64,000 bases of DNA from Halorhabdus sp. CBA1104 (GTDB taxonomy: Archaea > Halobacteriota > Halobacteria > Halobacteriales > Haloarculaceae), in contig NZ_CP033878.1 of NCBI RefSeq assembly GCF_009690625.1, positions 2,356,001 to 2,420,000 on the forward strand. The letters are read 5' to 3'. The position numbers and the translations under genes are program-made. Below are positions 44,047-53,096 of the stretch, piece after piece. Under the pieces are notes generated by a model. It ran no database searches, was not told the DNA's origin, and worked only from the letters and a program-made list of their open reading frames with translations. Each line of letters begins with the position of its first letter. The stretch's first letter is position 1.

Positions 44047-44547
44047 ATGAGTCCACATCACGACCACGGTGTCGATGAGGTGTCGATCGCCCTCGTGACG
44101 ATTTCAACGTCCCGGACCAAAGCGACGGATGCTTCGGGTGATGCCATCGTCGCGGCGGTTACAGACACTCCTGGTGTGACGCTTTCTGACCGGCGACTCG
44201 TCGACGATGATGCCGACGCAATCGAGACGACGCTTGGTAACCTCGTGGCCGATCCGGATGTCGACGCGATTGTCACGACGGGTGGCACGGGGATTACGCC
44301 GGACGACGTGACAATTGATGTCGCCGAGGACGCCTTCGAGGTCGAACTACCGGGGTTCGGTGAACACTTCAGGCGACGCTCGATAGAGGATATTGGCACG
44401 CACGCGATTGCGACCCGGGCGACTGCTGGCGTCATCGATCAGACCGTTGTCTTTTGCCTGCCCGGCAGCGAAGCCGCAGTCACGCTCGGGACTGAAGAGA
44501 TCATCTTGCCGGAAATTGCCCACCTCGTTGCGATGGCGACTCGGTAG
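44047..44547 (+). CDS. moaB: Molybdopterin adenylyltransferase MoaB/MogA family
   Basis: 166 residues. The family signature is intact: TTGGTGITPDD near 78-88 and the PGFGEHFRRRS segment near 99, followed by FCLPGSEAAV. It activates molybdopterin by adenylation before molybdate insertion by MoeA. It starts the molybdenum-cofactor gene set and is 50 bases ahead of moaC, probably in one operon. The GC-rich codon use contrasts with everything to the left. Confidence 0.9.
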   Translation: MSPHHDHGVDEVSIALVTISTSRTKATDASGDAIVAAVTDTPGVTLSDRRLVDDDADAIETTLGNLVADPDVDAIVTTGGTGITPDDVTIDVAEDAFEVELPGFGEHFRRRSIEDIGTHAIATRATAGVIDQTVVFCLPGSEAAVTLGTEEIILPEIAHLVAMATR

Positions 44548-44600
44548 CGTTGATCAGGCGTGCCCGAACCTACAACATCGGGCGCGGTCAAGGCTCGTGC

Positions 44601-45095
44601 ATGACCGAGGAGTTTACCCACGTCAAGGATGGGGCGGCCGACATGGTCGACGTCGGCGAGAAACCATCAGCGAAGCGACGCGCAGTTGCGGCTGGGTCGA
44701 TCGTGCTCACGCCTTCCACTCTCGAGGCGATTCGCAAGAACGCCGTCGCGAAAGGTGACGTTCTCGCGACAGCCCGCATCGGCGCGATACAGGCGGTCAA
44801 ACACACTTGGGAGACGATTCCGCTCTGTCACCAGATTCCAATCACGAATGTCGAGACAGATTTCGCTCTCGACGACGAGGCGATCACTCTCCGCGTCGCC
44901 GTCGAGACGACCGGCCAGACTGGCTGTGAAATGGAAGCCTTGGAAGGCGTGACGACGGGGCTAAATGTCGTCTGGGATATGGTCAAGGCTGCCGAGAAAG
45001 ACGCCACTGGTGAGTATTCCGGGACGGCGATTCAGGACGTCCGGGTCGTCGAGAAGACCGTCGACGAACTCGACGCGGGTGACGCGATGGGCTGA
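44601..45095 (+). CDS. moaC: Cyclic pyranopterin monophosphate synthase MoaC
   Basis: 164 residues from ATG 44601; an upstream TTG at 44550 would add an atypical basic stretch. Core MoaC features are present: MVDVGEKP near 14, ETIPLCHQIP with the conserved CHQ/His near 75, and EMEALEGVT near 113. It works after MoaA to make cPMP from the 3',8-cyclo-GTP intermediate. It is cotranscribed with moaB and convergent with moaA. Confidence 0.93.
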   Translation: MTEEFTHVKDGAADMVDVGEKPSAKRRAVAAGSIVLTPSTLEAIRKNAVAKGDVLATARIGAIQAVKHTWETIPLCHQIPITNVETDFALDDEAITLRVAVETTGQTGCEMEALEGVTTGLNVVWDMVKAAEKDATGEYSGTAIQDVRVVEKTVDELDAGDAMG

Positions 45096-45134
45096 CAGGC
45101 TCGGCTTCGGTGGCACGCTGGTTTCATACCCCGG

Positions 45135-46172
45135 TCAGTCGTCGGTACTCGGAGTCGGCACGTCGCGGTCGGCGTACTCAGGATTTCGCACCCATTCGCC
45201 GTCCTCGCGGGTCATGTACTCACCGTAGTAGGGGACACGCTCGGCGACGGCGGTTTCGAACGCCTCGCGGATTGCCTTCCGGGAGCACTCGCCAAGCGAG
45301 ACACGCTCGTCGGGGCGATTGAGACAGCCCATCAGGTGCCCTTCCGGCGTCACCCGCACGCGGTGGCAGTTCGCACAGAAGTCTTCGTTGCCAACTGGAT
45401 CGACGATCTCGACGATGCCGATACCCTCGCCCGCTTGTGCTGTCGACCCATCGCCTGTGGCGTCGGCCGCGCCCGCTGGGATGTGGTAGCGGGTCCGGTC
45501 GTGCATCTCGCGCGATTCGATCTCGACGGCCAGACCGGACAACCAGTCGTGGACGCGCTCGATTTCGACCGCCCATTCTGGACTTCCAACCAGTTCCGGC
45601 ATGAATTCGATGAGTTGCAACACTAATTCGTCCCGGCTGGCGACATACTCGACCAGGTCGGGGATGTGATGGGCTGTCTGTTCGAAAACGACCGCGTTGA
45701 GCTTGACGGGATCGAGCCCGGCCTCGCGCGCGGCATCGATCCCTGCAAAGACCTGCCCGGACGCGCCGGCGTTCGTCAGATCGGCAAACGCCGCCGGGTC
45801 GATCGCGTCTCGCGAGACGTTGACGCGCTCGAGGCCGGCCGCGGCAAGTGCTTCGGCTCGATCCGGGAGGAAGACGCCGTTGGTCGTCATCGAGACCTCG
45901 AGGGCGTCGGGCGCGCGCCGGACGATCGCTTCGAGGTCCTCGCGCAACATCGGCTCCCCGCCGGTGAGCTTGACGGCATCGACGCCCACGTCGGCCGCCA
46001 CGTCCAGGACGCGGACCACTTCGTCAGTCCCCAGTTCGTCCTCGCGGGGGGCCATCGGGCCGCGGGTATCACCCAAGCCCTCGTTGTGGCAATAAACGCA
46101 ATCGAAGTTACACCGGTCGGTCAGTGACACCCGGATCCCGGTGAGCGCTCGATCGAAGCGGTCCGCAAGCAT
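45135..46172 (-). CDS. moaA: GTP 3',8-cyclase MoaA (radical SAM)
   Basis: 345 residues from ATG 46172 ([10 protein letters not shown]); upstream in-frame sequence is out of family. The radical SAM cluster is CNFDCVYC near residue 20, with the GGEP motif near 70. The second 4Fe-4S cluster, which binds GTP, is [10 protein letters not shown]...GCL near 265-283. The usual C-terminal GG is absent, as in some archaeal forms. It performs the first step of molybdopterin synthesis, with MoaC. Confidence 0.93.
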   Translation of the reverse strand: MLADRFDRALTGIRVSLTDRCNFDCVYCHNEGLGDTRGPMAPREDELGTDEVVRVLDVAADVGVDAVKLTGGEPMLREDLEAIVRRAPDALEVSMTTNGVFLPDRAEALAAAGLERVNVSRDAIDPAAFADLTNAGASGQVFAGIDAAREAGLDPVKLNAVVFEQTAHHIPDLVEYVASRDELVLQLIEFMPELVGSPEWAVEIERVHDWLSGLAVEIESREMHDRTRYHIPAGAADATGDGSTAQAGEGIGIVEIVDPVGNEDFCANCHRVRVTPEGHLMGCLNRPDERVSLGECSRKAIREAFETAVAERVPYYGEYMTREDGEWVRNPEYADRDVPTPSTDD

Positions 46173-46285
46173 GTTCGATATCCAGTGACCCAGGTACCTA
46201 AAAGGCGCGCCCGTTCCACACACTCGGTAGGTGGACCGAACATGGTCCCGACTCGCTTTTTGCTCGGGGGCTCTCAACCCCGGAC

Positions 46286-47497
46286 ATGGCTGATCGTCAC
46301 CGAGCTGGGTTCCAGTCGGTAACAAGACTGGCTGACGCTCGCCGGCAATGGCTGGACCTGATCGCGCCACACGACCGGATCGATTCTGTCCCTCCGGACG
46401 AGGCCGCCGGTCGGGTACTCGCCGCGTCGGTCGACGCACACCGACCGGTCCCACACTTCGAGCGAGCAGCAATGGACGGGTACGCTGTCCGGGCAACCGA
46501 CACCACTGGCGCAGGCGCTCGGTCTCCCCGACGGTTGCAGCCCGCCAGTGGGTCGATCTCGGCCGGCGACGCCGTTCGCGTCCATACCGGGCAGCCGATC
46601 CCCGAGGGAGGTGACGCCGTGGTCATGATCGAGCACGTCACCCAACGAGCGGACGAACTCGCCGTCGAGTCAGCCGCCGCGCCTGGCGAGAACGTCTCCC
46701 CGGTTGGTGAGGATATCCCAGCAGGCAAGACGTTGTTCGATGCGGGACATCGACTCGGGCCGGCCGACATCGCGCTCTTGAAGGCGACCGGTGTGACAGA
46801 GATACCGGTCAGGGACCCGCCGACCGTCGGGGTCGTTCCGACTGGCGAAGAACTCGTGGCGGCCGACCCCGACCCGGGTGAAGTTGTCGAGACCAACGGG
46901 ACAATGGTCGCCGGACTGGTCGAGCAGTGGGGTGGGCAGGCGACGAAAGCTGAGATCGTGACCGACGACGTTGATAGACTATCTGATGCCATCGTGAGAC
47001 GAACCGACCGGGATTTGCTCGTGACGACTGGGGGCTCATCCGTGGGCGATCGTGACCTGCTGCCCGAGGTTATCGAGTCGGTCGGCGAACTGGTCGTCCA
47101 CGGCGTCGCGATCAAGCCCGGCCACCCTCTCGGATTCGGGACCGTCGACGAGACACCGGTGCTGATTCTCCCGGGCTATCCAGTCTCGTGCTATGTCGGT
47201 GCGCTTCAGTTACTCCGGCCGTCACTGGCCCACGCTGTCGGACGTACTCCGCCGTCGATTCACACTTTCGCGGCGGAACTGGACGGCAAGATAGCCAGCG
47301 AGCCGGGTGTTCGCACCTTTGGGAGAGTGCGCCAGAGCGAGGACAACCCCGATCGTGTCGAACCGATTCGGGTCGCGGGCGCGAGCGTGTTGTCGAGCGT
47401 CACTGCTGCTGATGGCTGGGTGGTCGTCCCCGAGTCCGTCGAGGGATACGAGGCTGGCGAACGCGTTCGAGTCGAGGACTGGCGGGCTACCCGCTGA
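46286..47497 (+). CDS. moeA: Molybdopterin molybdenumtransferase MoeA (first copy)
   Basis: 403 residues with the complete four-domain plan. [13 protein letters not shown] near 62 is the active-site loop, followed by GTEV-like VVPTGEELV near 183, [11 protein letters not shown] near 245 and LPGYPVS near 288. It inserts molybdate into adenylated molybdopterin. It is divergent from moaA, and its end overlaps the convergent DUF2061 gene by 11 bases. A second, longer MoeA paralogue lies 1.3 kb away. Confidence 0.93.
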   Translation: MADRHRAGFQSVTRLADARRQWLDLIAPHDRIDSVPPDEAAGRVLAASVDAHRPVPHFERAAMDGYAVRATDTTGAGARSPRRLQPASGSISAGDAVRVHTGQPIPEGGDAVVMIEHVTQRADELAVESAAAPGENVSPVGEDIPAGKTLFDAGHRLGPADIALLKATGVTEIPVRDPPTVGVVPTGEELVAADPDPGEVVETNGTMVAGLVEQWGGQATKAEIVTDDVDRLSDAIVRRTDRDLLVTTGGSSVGDRDLLPEVIESVGELVVHGVAIKPGHPLGFGTVDETPVLILPGYPVSCYVGALQLLRPSLAHAVGRTPPSIHTFAAELDGKIASEPGVRTFGRVRQSEDNPDRVEPIRVAGASVLSSVTAADGWVVVPESVEGYEAGERVRVEDWRATR

Positions 47498-47744
47498 CGT
47501 CTTCAACGCCCCACGCAATCCGATCCCAGAGGCGCTCGTACCCGTAATAGGTCCCTGTTTTGACGACGTTCGTGACCAGCCCGATACTGAACGCTTGGTC
47601 GAGTTCCCCGGTCACCGCCAGCGCGACCACGATGGTAATGAGGATCATCACCGTCCGGTACAGCAGCGTCTTCACGATGGCCCGCGAACGAGCCTGTCGG
47701 GCCTGGTTTCGAAAGAGCGAACGGATCGACATGTATCCCATCAC
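47487..47744 (-). CDS. DUF2061-like small membrane protein
   Basis: 85 residues. An N-terminal basic amphipathic part is followed by one or two membrane segments (VMILITIVVALAVTG; FSIGLVTNVVKTGTYYGYERLWDRIAW). The C-terminal TYYGYERLWDRI pattern is characteristic of DUF2061. No known biochemical role. It is tail to tail with moeA and unrelated to cofactor synthesis by sequence. Confidence 0.75.
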   Translation of the reverse strand: MMGYMSIRSLFRNQARQARSRAIVKTLLYRTVMILITIVVALAVTGELDQAFSIGLVTNVVKTGTYYGYERLWDRIAWGVEDVSG

Positions 47745-47822
47745 TCCCGCCGGCTACTCGAAAGCCCTGGTGAACTCACTCTCGGGTGCGGAACGCGGAT
47801 TGCCTGACTTCACCCGCTCACG

Positions 47823-48650
47823 CTATCGTTCGTGGGCCCAGAAATCGTCTTCGACGGTCACTTCCTTTTTGAACAGCGGGACTTCGGCTTTCACACGATC
47901 GATGGCGTCTTCGACTGCGCTGAAGGCCTCGGCCCGATGCCCGGCGAGGACGACCACGTAGACGACGTCTTCGCCGGCTTCGACGACGCCCGTCCGGTGA
48001 TGGACCAGCACTTCGAAGACACCCTCCCGGTCGGTCAACTCTTCCCGGATTGTCCTGATGCGTTCGGCAGCGACCTCGTCGTAGCGCTCGAATTCGAGGG
48101 ATTCGGTCCGGGCGTCCTCGGGGGCGTCTTTCACCCGGACGCGACCGGTAAACGTCGCGATCGCACCTGCGTACTCGGCCTGTTCGGACCCGACTGCCCG
48201 CGCGATCAGCGAGTCCAGCGTCACGTACGGCTCGACACTTTCGATCGCCTCGACGGCGGCGTCCAGATTCACACCGTCGGCCGAACTCGCGGCTAAGAGT
48301 GTCTCGCCGGTGTGGTCTCGCCCGCCCAGCGCGATCGTCGGGAGAGTCGCGTCGCTGTATCCCTCGACGAGCACGTACTCGTAGTCGGGCGCGAGGTCGT
48401 CCAGAACAGCCCCGAGTGTCCGGTCAGTCCCCGTCCCGAACCACGTTCCGTCGGCCTCGATCCCGTAGGTTTCGGCGGCACCTGCCTCCCGGTGGCGGGC
48501 AGTGTCAGTCCCGGTGGTGTCGATGTCGGGAGTACACCGGAGGTGTTTGACGGTTGCGACCGGTCCGCGATCGGCGAGTCGCTCGGTCAGACGTTCGATT
48601 AGCGTGGTCTTTCCTGCATCGGAGGGGCCGACTATCGAGACCGGCTTCAT
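47823..48650 (-). CDS. MobB-MoaE fusion protein
   Basis: 275 residues from ATG 48650 (MKPVSIVGPSDAGKTTL). Residues 1-140 are a MobB GTPase-like domain with Walker A GPSDAGKTT and VEGYSD. Residues about 145-275 are MoaE, the large subunit of molybdopterin synthase, with HRTGVVEAGEDVV and the active-site lysines in PLFKKEVTVEDDFWAHER. One chain thus joins sulphur insertion with a late cofactor-handling GTPase. No moaD (small subunit) is seen in the window. Such fusions are known in haloarchaea. Confidence 0.9.
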   Translation of the reverse strand: MKPVSIVGPSDAGKTTLIERLTERLADRGPVATVKHLRCTPDIDTTGTDTARHREAGAAETYGIEADGTWFGTGTDRTLGAVLDDLAPDYEYVLVEGYSDATLPTIALGGRDHTGETLLAASSADGVNLDAAVEAIESVEPYVTLDSLIARAVGSEQAEYAGAIATFTGRVRVKDAPEDARTESLEFERYDEVAAERIRTIREELTDREGVFEVLVHHRTGVVEAGEDVVYVVVLAGHRAEAFSAVEDAIDRVKAEVPLFKKEVTVEDDFWAHER

Positions 48651-48753
48651 CGTTAGGGTAGGGGGGATCGGTGCCCTTGAACCTGCTGGCGAAAGTGTCC
48701 AGCCGAACGCGTTCACCGGCGTGCTTTTCGGCGCCCGGGGCCTACGAGATCCT

Positions 48754-50613
48754 ATGACAGAGCGCCGGGAAATGCGCGAACTGGTAACTCCCGAAGACGC
48801 TCGCGAGGCGATCGCGGCCGTCGAGCGGCCCGCCCGGACTGAGGCGGTTCCAGTCGAGTCCGCGTCGGGCCGCGTACTCGCCCAACCAGTCACGGCATCG
48901 ATCGACGTGCCCGGCTTCGACCGGGCGGCGATGGACGGCTACGCCGTCCGGGCGACAGATACGACGGGGGCCGGCGAGACGAACCCTGTCGAACTCGGTG
49001 TCGAGGGCTCTTTGGCGGCCGGGGAGGAGCCAGATTATCGGGTCCGGCCGGAAACGGCCATCGAGATCGCGACCGGCGCCGTCTTGCCGCCCGGCGCCGA
49101 CGCCGTCGTGAAAGTCGAGCGTACCGAGCGTCGGGGCGAGACTGTCGCCGTCGAGCAGGCCGTCCCATCCGGAACGAACGTCGCACCCGCGGGCAGTGAC
49201 GTCGCGGCCGGCGATCGCACGTTGAGTGCCGGGACGCGACTCGCGCCGCGAACGCTGGGGCTGTTGTCGGCGATCGGCCAGGAGACTGTCACTGTCCGTG
49301 CGCGCCCGGACGTCGGCGTCGTTTCGACCGGCGCTGAACTCGTCGCTCCCGGTAGTGCCCTAGATCACACTGCCGGCCAGATCTACGACGTCAACGAAAC
49401 CACTCTCACCAGCGCGGTCCGGGCGGCAGGCGCGAATCCGGTCCCATATGGTACGGTCGAAGACGACGAGGACGCGATTCGCGAGACGTTACAGCGAGCG
49501 GCCAAAGAGTGCGATCTCGTCCTTACCTCCGGGTCGACGAGTGCTGGGAGCGGCGATATGCTGTACCGGATCGTCGAGGAAGACGGCGAGTTGTCCGTCC
49601 ACGGCGTCGCGATCAAGCCCGGCAAGCCGACAGTCGTTGGCCGGTACGGCGGGACGCCGCTGGTCGGGCTGCCAGGCTATCCCGTCTCGGCGCTGTCGAT
49701 CTTCCGGTTGCTGGTCGCGCCCACGCTCCGCCGGTGGACGGGCACCGAGCGGGACGCCGAAACCGTCACTGCTGAGCTGGCCGTCGAGGAACGGTACGCC
49801 GAGGGACGCCACCGCGCACTGCCGGTCGGGTTGATTCGGGACGGTGCGGACGAACTCTTGGCCTATCCCGTCGACCGAGGGAGCGGCGCGACGACGAGCC
49901 TGGCCTACGCCGACGGGGTCGTCGAGATGCCGGCCGACACGCGCGTCTTGCCGGCCGGCGAACGCCTCGCAGTCGAACGGTTTTCGACGGCCGATCGCCC
50001 CCCTGCCCTGCTGGCAGTTGGGGAATCAGACCCCGGATTTGCGGCTGCGATCGCCGGGATCGACGCGACCCGTTATCGCACGATTGGAACCCGCGGCGGT
50101 GCCCGCTGGCTCCGGGACGGTATCGCCGATGTCGCCGTCCTCACCGGCGATTCCCACCCCGGGGACAGCGAGACTCTCGCGACCTGGACGCGCGAGTGGG
50201 GCGTGGTCCTTTCTGCGGACGCGACCGACGTCGAATCGCTCGATGAGCTGGCCGTCGGTGACTATCGACTGGTCAACCGCGACCGTGAGTCGGGGCTGCG
50301 AGCGGTCTTCGACGCGGTGATCGACCAGCGAGCCGAGCCCGAGGCACTGCGGAAGTCGATCGACGGGTACGATGTGGCGGTTCCGGGCCTCGAGAGTCCT
50401 GCCCGCCGGGTCGCCCGCGGTGACGCGGATGCCGGGCTTGGCCTGCGATCGACCGCGAGTGATCTGGGACTGGCGTTCCTGTCGCTTGGCACCCAGCGCG
50501 TGCGTGCCGTCGCAGCGACCGGTCGAACCGGGAAATCCGCGGTCACATCGCTGGCACGAACCCTCGATGAGGCTCGCTTCCTCGCCGGTCTAGATGGCTA
50601 TGCAGCCGACTGA
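48754..50613 (+). CDS. moeA: MoeA fused to a substrate-binding-like domain (second copy)
   Basis: 619 residues from ATG 48754 (MTERREMREL). The first about 400 residues are MoeA with [13 protein letters not shown] near 55, VVSTGAELV near 190, TSGSTSAGSGD near 260 and LPGYPVS near 305. The last about 210 residues resemble a periplasmic-binding/LysR-substrate-type domain (LAVGESDPGFAAAI..., GDYRLVNRDRESGLR). That type is often fused to archaeal MoeA, where it may sense or bind molybdate or a cofactor intermediate. The end overlaps mobA by 20 bases. Confidence 0.9.
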   Translation: MTERREMRELVTPEDAREAIAAVERPARTEAVPVESASGRVLAQPVTASIDVPGFDRAAMDGYAVRATDTTGAGETNPVELGVEGSLAAGEEPDYRVRPETAIEIATGAVLPPGADAVVKVERTERRGETVAVEQAVPSGTNVAPAGSDVAAGDRTLSAGTRLAPRTLGLLSAIGQETVTVRARPDVGVVSTGAELVAPGSALDHTAGQIYDVNETTLTSAVRAAGANPVPYGTVEDDEDAIRETLQRAAKECDLVLTSGSTSAGSGDMLYRIVEEDGELSVHGVAIKPGKPTVVGRYGGTPLVGLPGYPVSALSIFRLLVAPTLRRWTGTERDAETVTAELAVEERYAEGRHRALPVGLIRDGADELLAYPVDRGSGATTSLAYADGVVEMPADTRVLPAGERLAVERFSTADRPPALLAVGESDPGFAAAIAGIDATRYRTIGTRGGARWLRDGIADVAVLTGDSHPGDSETLATWTREWGVVLSADATDVESLDELAVGDYRLVNRDRESGLRAVFDAVIDQRAEPEALRKSIDGYDVAVPGLESPARRVARGDADAGLGLRSTASDLGLAFLSLGTQRVRAVAATGRTGKSAVTSLARTLDEARFLAGLDGYAAD

Positions 50614-51253
50614 CGAAGCGACGGCAGTCGTCCTGGCCGGTGGGGGGAGCCGCCGCTTCGCCGATGGTTCGAAAGCCCTCGCTACCGTCGACGGGGAGCC
50701 GATGCTCGAACGCGTCGTCCGAACGGCCGCGTCAGTGACTGATGGGACGCCGATCGTCGCCGTGGGATCGGCCGACCAGCGTGAGGGCTATGCCGACGCC
50801 CTGGATACAGCCGTCCGGTTCGTCGTCGACGCTGGCGATCGTGCGGGGCCGCTCGCAGGGTTGGAACGCGCTGTCACTGTCGCTGACTCGGGGTGGCTGC
50901 TCGTCCTCGCCTGTGACCTTCCGCTTGTCGACCCGAGAGTGCTCTCCTGGCTTGCAGACCACCAGTCCCCGGAAATCGACGCGATCATCCCGGAGACCGG
51001 CGGCGAGACCCACCCCCTGCACGCGTGGTATCGCCGCGAGTCCCTCCGCAACGAACTGGTTACCAATCCAGAGACTCAAAGTGTCCGTGAGTTGCTCGAC
51101 GGACTGGCAGTCCGGCCGATTCCGGCGGCGGAACGCCCGGACGAATTCGATCTGGCGCGGTCGGTTCGGAACGTCAACACGGTCGCCGAGTTGCGACGCG
51201 TCCGGCAGGCCATCGACGACGAGCGGGCGGATGGTGAGGCGGCCGATCGATAG
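50594..51253 (+). CDS. mobA: Molybdenum cofactor guanylyltransferase MobA
   Basis: 219 residues. The nucleotide-binding LAGGGSRRFADGSKAL (near 14-29) and the catalytic LACDLPLVDP near 110 mark the MobA NTP-transferase fold. It links GMP to molybdopterin to form MGD, the cofactor form required by the NarG encoded downstream. The start lies inside the moeA gene; an ATG at 50600 is also possible. Confidence 0.92.
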   Translation: MAMQPTDEATAVVLAGGGSRRFADGSKALATVDGEPMLERVVRTAASVTDGTPIVAVGSADQREGYADALDTAVRFVVDAGDRAGPLAGLERAVTVADSGWLLVLACDLPLVDPRVLSWLADHQSPEIDAIIPETGGETHPLHAWYRRESLRNELVTNPETQSVRELLDGLAVRPIPAAERPDEFDLARSVRNVNTVAELRRVRQAIDDERADGEAADR

Positions 51254-51324
51254 TTTCCTGGCGCCTACCGACGCCGAAGATGTTCGATGAAGACTATTAG
51301 CCGGTCCTGGTCTTCCGTGGGTCT

Positions 51325-51600
51325 GTGCAGTGTTCCGCGAGCCGAGCCGAACAGGATGATCCCAATGTACAGGCGGCTGCCCGCCGACTCCGCGAGCGGG
51401 CAAAGCGAGAGAAGCGGCGCCAACTTGCAGTGGCCCGCCGGGATGTCGATGACTGCCACCACGAGGCCCTCGAACAACTGGCCGACCAACTCGTCGCGAG
51501 ACTGCTTGCCCGGCCCCAGGCGGCGCTTTCGCTGGCCGAAGAGTGTCACGACGAGGAACTTGCGGAGACACTTCTCTCTCTGTACGATCTGGACTCTTGA
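51325..51600 (+). CDS. Orphan glutamyl-tRNA reductase C-terminal-like domain
   Basis: 91 residues from GTG 51325; the frame is open only back to a TAG near 51297. The sequence matches the dimerisation domain of GluTR (HemA) in pattern: a long helix with RLRERAKREKRRQLAVARR, then ALEQLADQLVARLLARPQAALSLA and a final ETLLSLYDLD. The catalytic and NADPH domains are missing. It may be a decayed hemA copy or a stand-alone helical protein linked to heme supply for the adjacent nitrate reductase. Its stop abuts the stop of the convergent regulator gene. Confidence 0.5.
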   Translation: MQCSASRAEQDDPNVQAAARRLRERAKREKRRQLAVARRDVDDCHHEALEQLADQLVARLLARPQAALSLAEECHDEELAETLLSLYDLDS

Positions 51601-52287
51601 TCAGTCCCCATCGGGCTTCTTTCGTGGGGACGTCCGGCGCTCGCCGTCTGTTTCGAGACACTCCGCGAGTAGCTTCCGCTGGGCGGCCGCCAGGTGTTCG
51701 GTGAACGTCGGCGTCGCAATCCCGAGGGTGTCGGCGATCTCCTCGGCGCTCGCTCGCCGTGGGTACTCGAAGTAGCCCCGCTCGTAGGCCGTCCGGAGCA
51801 CTTCCCGCTGGCGAGCAGTCAGTTCGTCCGGATCAGTGACCCACAGCGGGCCGGCGTCGTTCTCCGGCGCCGCACGGACCAGTTTCCCGACCTGAACGCC
51901 GTCGTGGGTCTCTCGCAGTGCCGAGACGATGGCGCGGATTCCGTCGAGGTCCCGGGCGAGGACCGTCACGAACAGGGTACCGTCGGCGGCCTGGACGTCC
52001 CGGACGGTACAGCCTTCGCGCTCGATACACTCACAGACACAGCCCCGGCCGGGCGTGCGCGCTAGCCGGTAGATGGTCCGGCGGTCGTCACTGAAGATGG
52101 CTGTCGCGTCGCCGAGGGAATCCGGCCGCTTGCCGTCCCGGACCGTGAACTCGTCGTGGACGCGTCCCTCGCCGTCCGGGACGCCACTTCGCGAAACCGA
52201 CGCGACCGGCCCACACTCCCGGGACGCGGCCGCCACGTCGCACTGCTTGGGGTCCTCGACGACGAGTTCTGCCCGAATTCCCTCCAT
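51601..52287 (-). CDS. narO: NarO/DmsR-like anaerobic regulator (bacterio-opsin-activator HTH)
   Basis: 228 residues. The C-terminal HTH_10 domain (LTARQREVLRTAYERGYFEYPRR...IADTLGIATPTFTEHL, about 155-205) is that of bacterio-opsin-activator-type regulators. The N-terminal part has cysteines at 16, 25, 83, 85, 87 and 93. C83-x-C85-x7-C93 fits the CxnCxCx7C motif that I recall for Haloferax NarO, proposed to bind an oxygen-labile iron-sulphur cluster. It is divergent from the nitrate-reductase operon, so anaerobic activation of that operon is the natural role. Confidence 0.85.
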   Translation of the reverse strand: MEGIRAELVVEDPKQCDVAAASRECGPVASVSRSGVPDGEGRVHDEFTVRDGKRPDSLGDATAIFSDDRRTIYRLARTPGRGCVCECIEREGCTVRDVQAADGTLFVTVLARDLDGIRAIVSALRETHDGVQVGKLVRAAPENDAGPLWVTDPDELTARQREVLRTAYERGYFEYPRRASAEEIADTLGIATPTFTEHLAAAQRKLLAECLETDGERRTSPRKKPDGD

Positions 52288-52327
52288 CGTCTATATCTAC
52301 TACCGGACGATCCATATTTCATTTGGG

Positions 52328-52366
52328 CCGAACGGGTTCGGGCTGGGCCACCATTCGCTTATAAAT
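52328..52366 (+). promoter_or_regulatory. Candidate NarO site and TATA box of the nar operon
   Basis: CCGAAC-GG-GTTCGG (52328-52341) is a perfect 6-base inverted repeat, and the TATA box CTTATAAAT is at 52358-52366, about 27 bases further. A second half site, CCGAAC, is at 52373-52378. I recall a semi-palindromic CGAAC/GTTCG motif at haloarchaeal denitrification promoters. Here the spacer is 2 bases. A transcript would start near 52390, leaving a leader of about 130 bases before the first gene. Confidence 0.55.
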
Positions 52367-52520
52367 GCCGTCCCGAACATATTTTACAATATTCTAACAT
52401 AAAGGCCCTCAGCGTTGAGGTTCTGTAGCTTTGGGGGTTGGGGAACAATCACGAACTGACCGACGTCTCCGCTCATCTACCGCTGTCCCGAGCGCGAGAC
52501 ATCAGTTCACAGTGATCAAC

Positions 52521-53096
52521 ATGAGACGGTCCACACTCGTCATCGCGGTCGTGGTGCTCGCCGTACTCTTGCCGATGTGGTTCGTAGCGCTGCACGGCGA
52601 GCCCCCCGCAGCAGAGATCGCGATCGACCAGAGCGTCTCCGAAATGCAGCCCTTGGGGAGCCTGGTCGATACGCCGAACAAACTCTCGCCCAGCCAGGTC
52701 GGGGTGATCATCTGGGTCGTCCTGTTTGCCCTCGTGGGCGTCCTGGCCGCCGCCCACCGGTTCATGAACCGGGCAGTGCGGCGATCGAGTCCAGGGGATT
52801 CCCCTTCGCTCCCGGATCGACTCCTCCCCTGGCTTGAGACCGAAGACCGGTGGCTGGTCGCCTACGAGGACGCGCCGGACTCGATCGAGGGCCTGGTCGC
52901 GATGGCCGGCCTGACGGTGCTTTCGATCGTCTTTGCCGCGCTGTTCACCGGCGAATACCTCACGCTTGCACGCACCCAGTACTTCGGGCTGTACGCGACC
53001 GGGCTGTTCCTCTCGCTGGCTCTGCTCACAGTCGCGTATTACGCCTGGTTCATGCCCCACGTTGCGGTGGCCGAACGGAGGGGTCACGGTGAGTGA
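52521..53096 (+). CDS. Membrane protein at the head of the nar operon
   Basis: 191 residues from ATG 52521 (MRRSTLVIAV); in-frame upstream sequence to 52431 looks non-native. Four hydrophobic segments: about 4-22, 55-75, 121-142 and 150-175. The first may be a signal anchor, putting residues 25-50 outside the cell. No heme-binding or metal motif is obvious. Its stop overlaps the GTG start of the Rieske gene by 8 bases. Proteins at this position are regular members of haloarchaeal nar operons; the role is unknown, possibly membrane anchoring. Confidence 0.75.
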   Translation: MRRSTLVIAVVVLAVLLPMWFVALHGEPPAAEIAIDQSVSEMQPLGSLVDTPNKLSPSQVGVIIWVVLFALVGVLAAAHRFMNRAVRRSSPGDSPSLPDRLLPWLETEDRWLVAYEDAPDSIEGLVAMAGLTVLSIVFAALFTGEYLTLARTQYFGLYATGLFLSLALLTVAYYAWFMPHVAVAERRGHGE

